DNA from: Promethearchaeota archaeon
GTDB lineage: Archaea > Asgardarchaeota > Lokiarchaeia > Sigynarchaeales > SOKP01
Assembly (NCBI GenBank): GCA_030608765.1
Contig: JAUWDN010000107.1
Coordinates: 1 to 5,540 of the forward strand
Length of the DNA stretch: 5,540 nt
Reading direction: 5' to 3'
In this document: in pieces, positions 5,222-5,540 of the stretch
Position numbering within the stretch: position 1 is the first letter of the stretch
Layout of the letters: each line of letters starts with the position of its first letter
Made by a program: the position numbers and the translations under genes
Notes under the pieces: generated by a model
Told to the model about the DNA's origin: nothing
What the model saw: the letters and a program-made list of their open reading frames with translations, nothing else
Databases searched by the model: none

Positions 5222-5540
5222 TTGTTATTTCAAATAATATCGTTAGAAGATTTTTACATCTTATTCTTTAAAATCATTGTGTCGTTTTTCTGTGGCTTCG
5301 TTATAGGAATAGAGCGTACTAGAGTAGCAGCTCAATATGGTGCTCGAGACCACATCTTTTTTTCAATGATTTCGACCTCTTTAATAATTTTGCATGACAT
5401 ATTTTTACCTGTATCTGAAGGATTTATTCTAATTATATTATTTTTTGGCGGAATGATCATTTTTTTGTTGATTGGATCTATATATAGATTATTTCGGGAA
5501 AATGATCCAGGGTACACAACTACTCTATCAATGATATTGG
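5222..5540 (+). CDS. MgtC/SapB-type membrane protein, N-terminal part (cut by right edge)
   Basis: From the TTG at 5222 the frame is open to the window end (106 codons). The first helix ends in GFVIGIER (25-32), the MgtC/SapB hallmark of a small-residue helix followed by E-R. YGARDH (39-44) stands where the family has a glycine-arginine-threonine-histidine motif, followed by helices at about 45-63 and 68-90. NDPGYTTTLSMIL (94-106) matches the DPG-x-TT beginning of the next helix, as in archaeal MgtC proteins that carry a C-terminal DUF4010 domain. The family is known from the bacterial virulence and magnesium-limitation protein MgtC, which affects membrane ATP synthase; the archaeal members are uncharacterised. 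The start is forced by the TAA directly before the TTG, and a GGGG ribosome-binding site supports it. Whether DUF4010 follows cannot be seen here. It is separated from the coiled-coil genes by a terminator. Confidence 0.75.
   Translation, partial: MLFQIISLEDFYILFFKIIVSFFCGFVIGIERTRVAAQYGARDHIFFSMISTSLIILHDIFLPVSEGFILIILFFGGMIIFLLIGSIYRLFRENDPGYTTTLSMIL

Noticed and set aside
5332..5517. Minus-strand frame at the right end
   Set aside because: It is the antisense shadow of the MgtC-type protein, whose plus-strand motifs are clear.

Overview
The window looks like a chromosomal piece of an Asgard archaeon, most likely of the Lokiarchaeia type. This is inferred from the very AT-rich composition, archaeal TATA-like boxes with T-rich terminators, a eukaryote-like Ras/Rab/Arf-fold protein, long coiled-coil proteins and mixed ATG/GTG/TTG starts. 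No rRNA, tRNA, CRISPR array, transposase or other mobile element is visible.

Layout. Positions 1-1019 (minus) hold the start of a large multi-pass membrane protein that runs off the left edge. A 130-bp divergent spacer separates it from a second, unrelated six-helix membrane protein at 1150-1848 (plus). This ends in a T-rich terminator and converges on a leftward pair: a DUF72 (YecE-type) protein at 2522-3322 and, 63 bp downstream, a small-GTPase-fold protein at 1922-2458. The latter has lost the P-loop lysine, the switch-I threonine and the DxxG motif but keeps NKVD, so it is best described as a pseudo-GTPase. To the right, two tandem rightward genes (about 3567-4229 and 4399-5118) encode paralogous coiled-coil proteins. 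They share an N-terminal cap (I-S-I-[ND]-W ... IEGR-LLDLRAK) and a C-terminal cap (KGFLSD-[RK]-EL) on either side of a diverged heptad rod. The first has no ATG, GTG or TTG for its first 130 codons and would be missed or cut to about 90 residues by ordinary gene calling. A MgtC/SapB-type membrane protein starts with TTG at 5222 and is cut by the right edge.

How the genes may work together. Only the DUF72/pseudo-GTPase pair and the coiled-coil pair are arranged so as to suggest linked expression. The most distinctive content is the degenerate GTPase and the capped coiled-coil family. Both fit the Asgard pattern of expanded GTPase and cytoskeleton- or scaffold-like repertoires, but a functional link between them is speculation.
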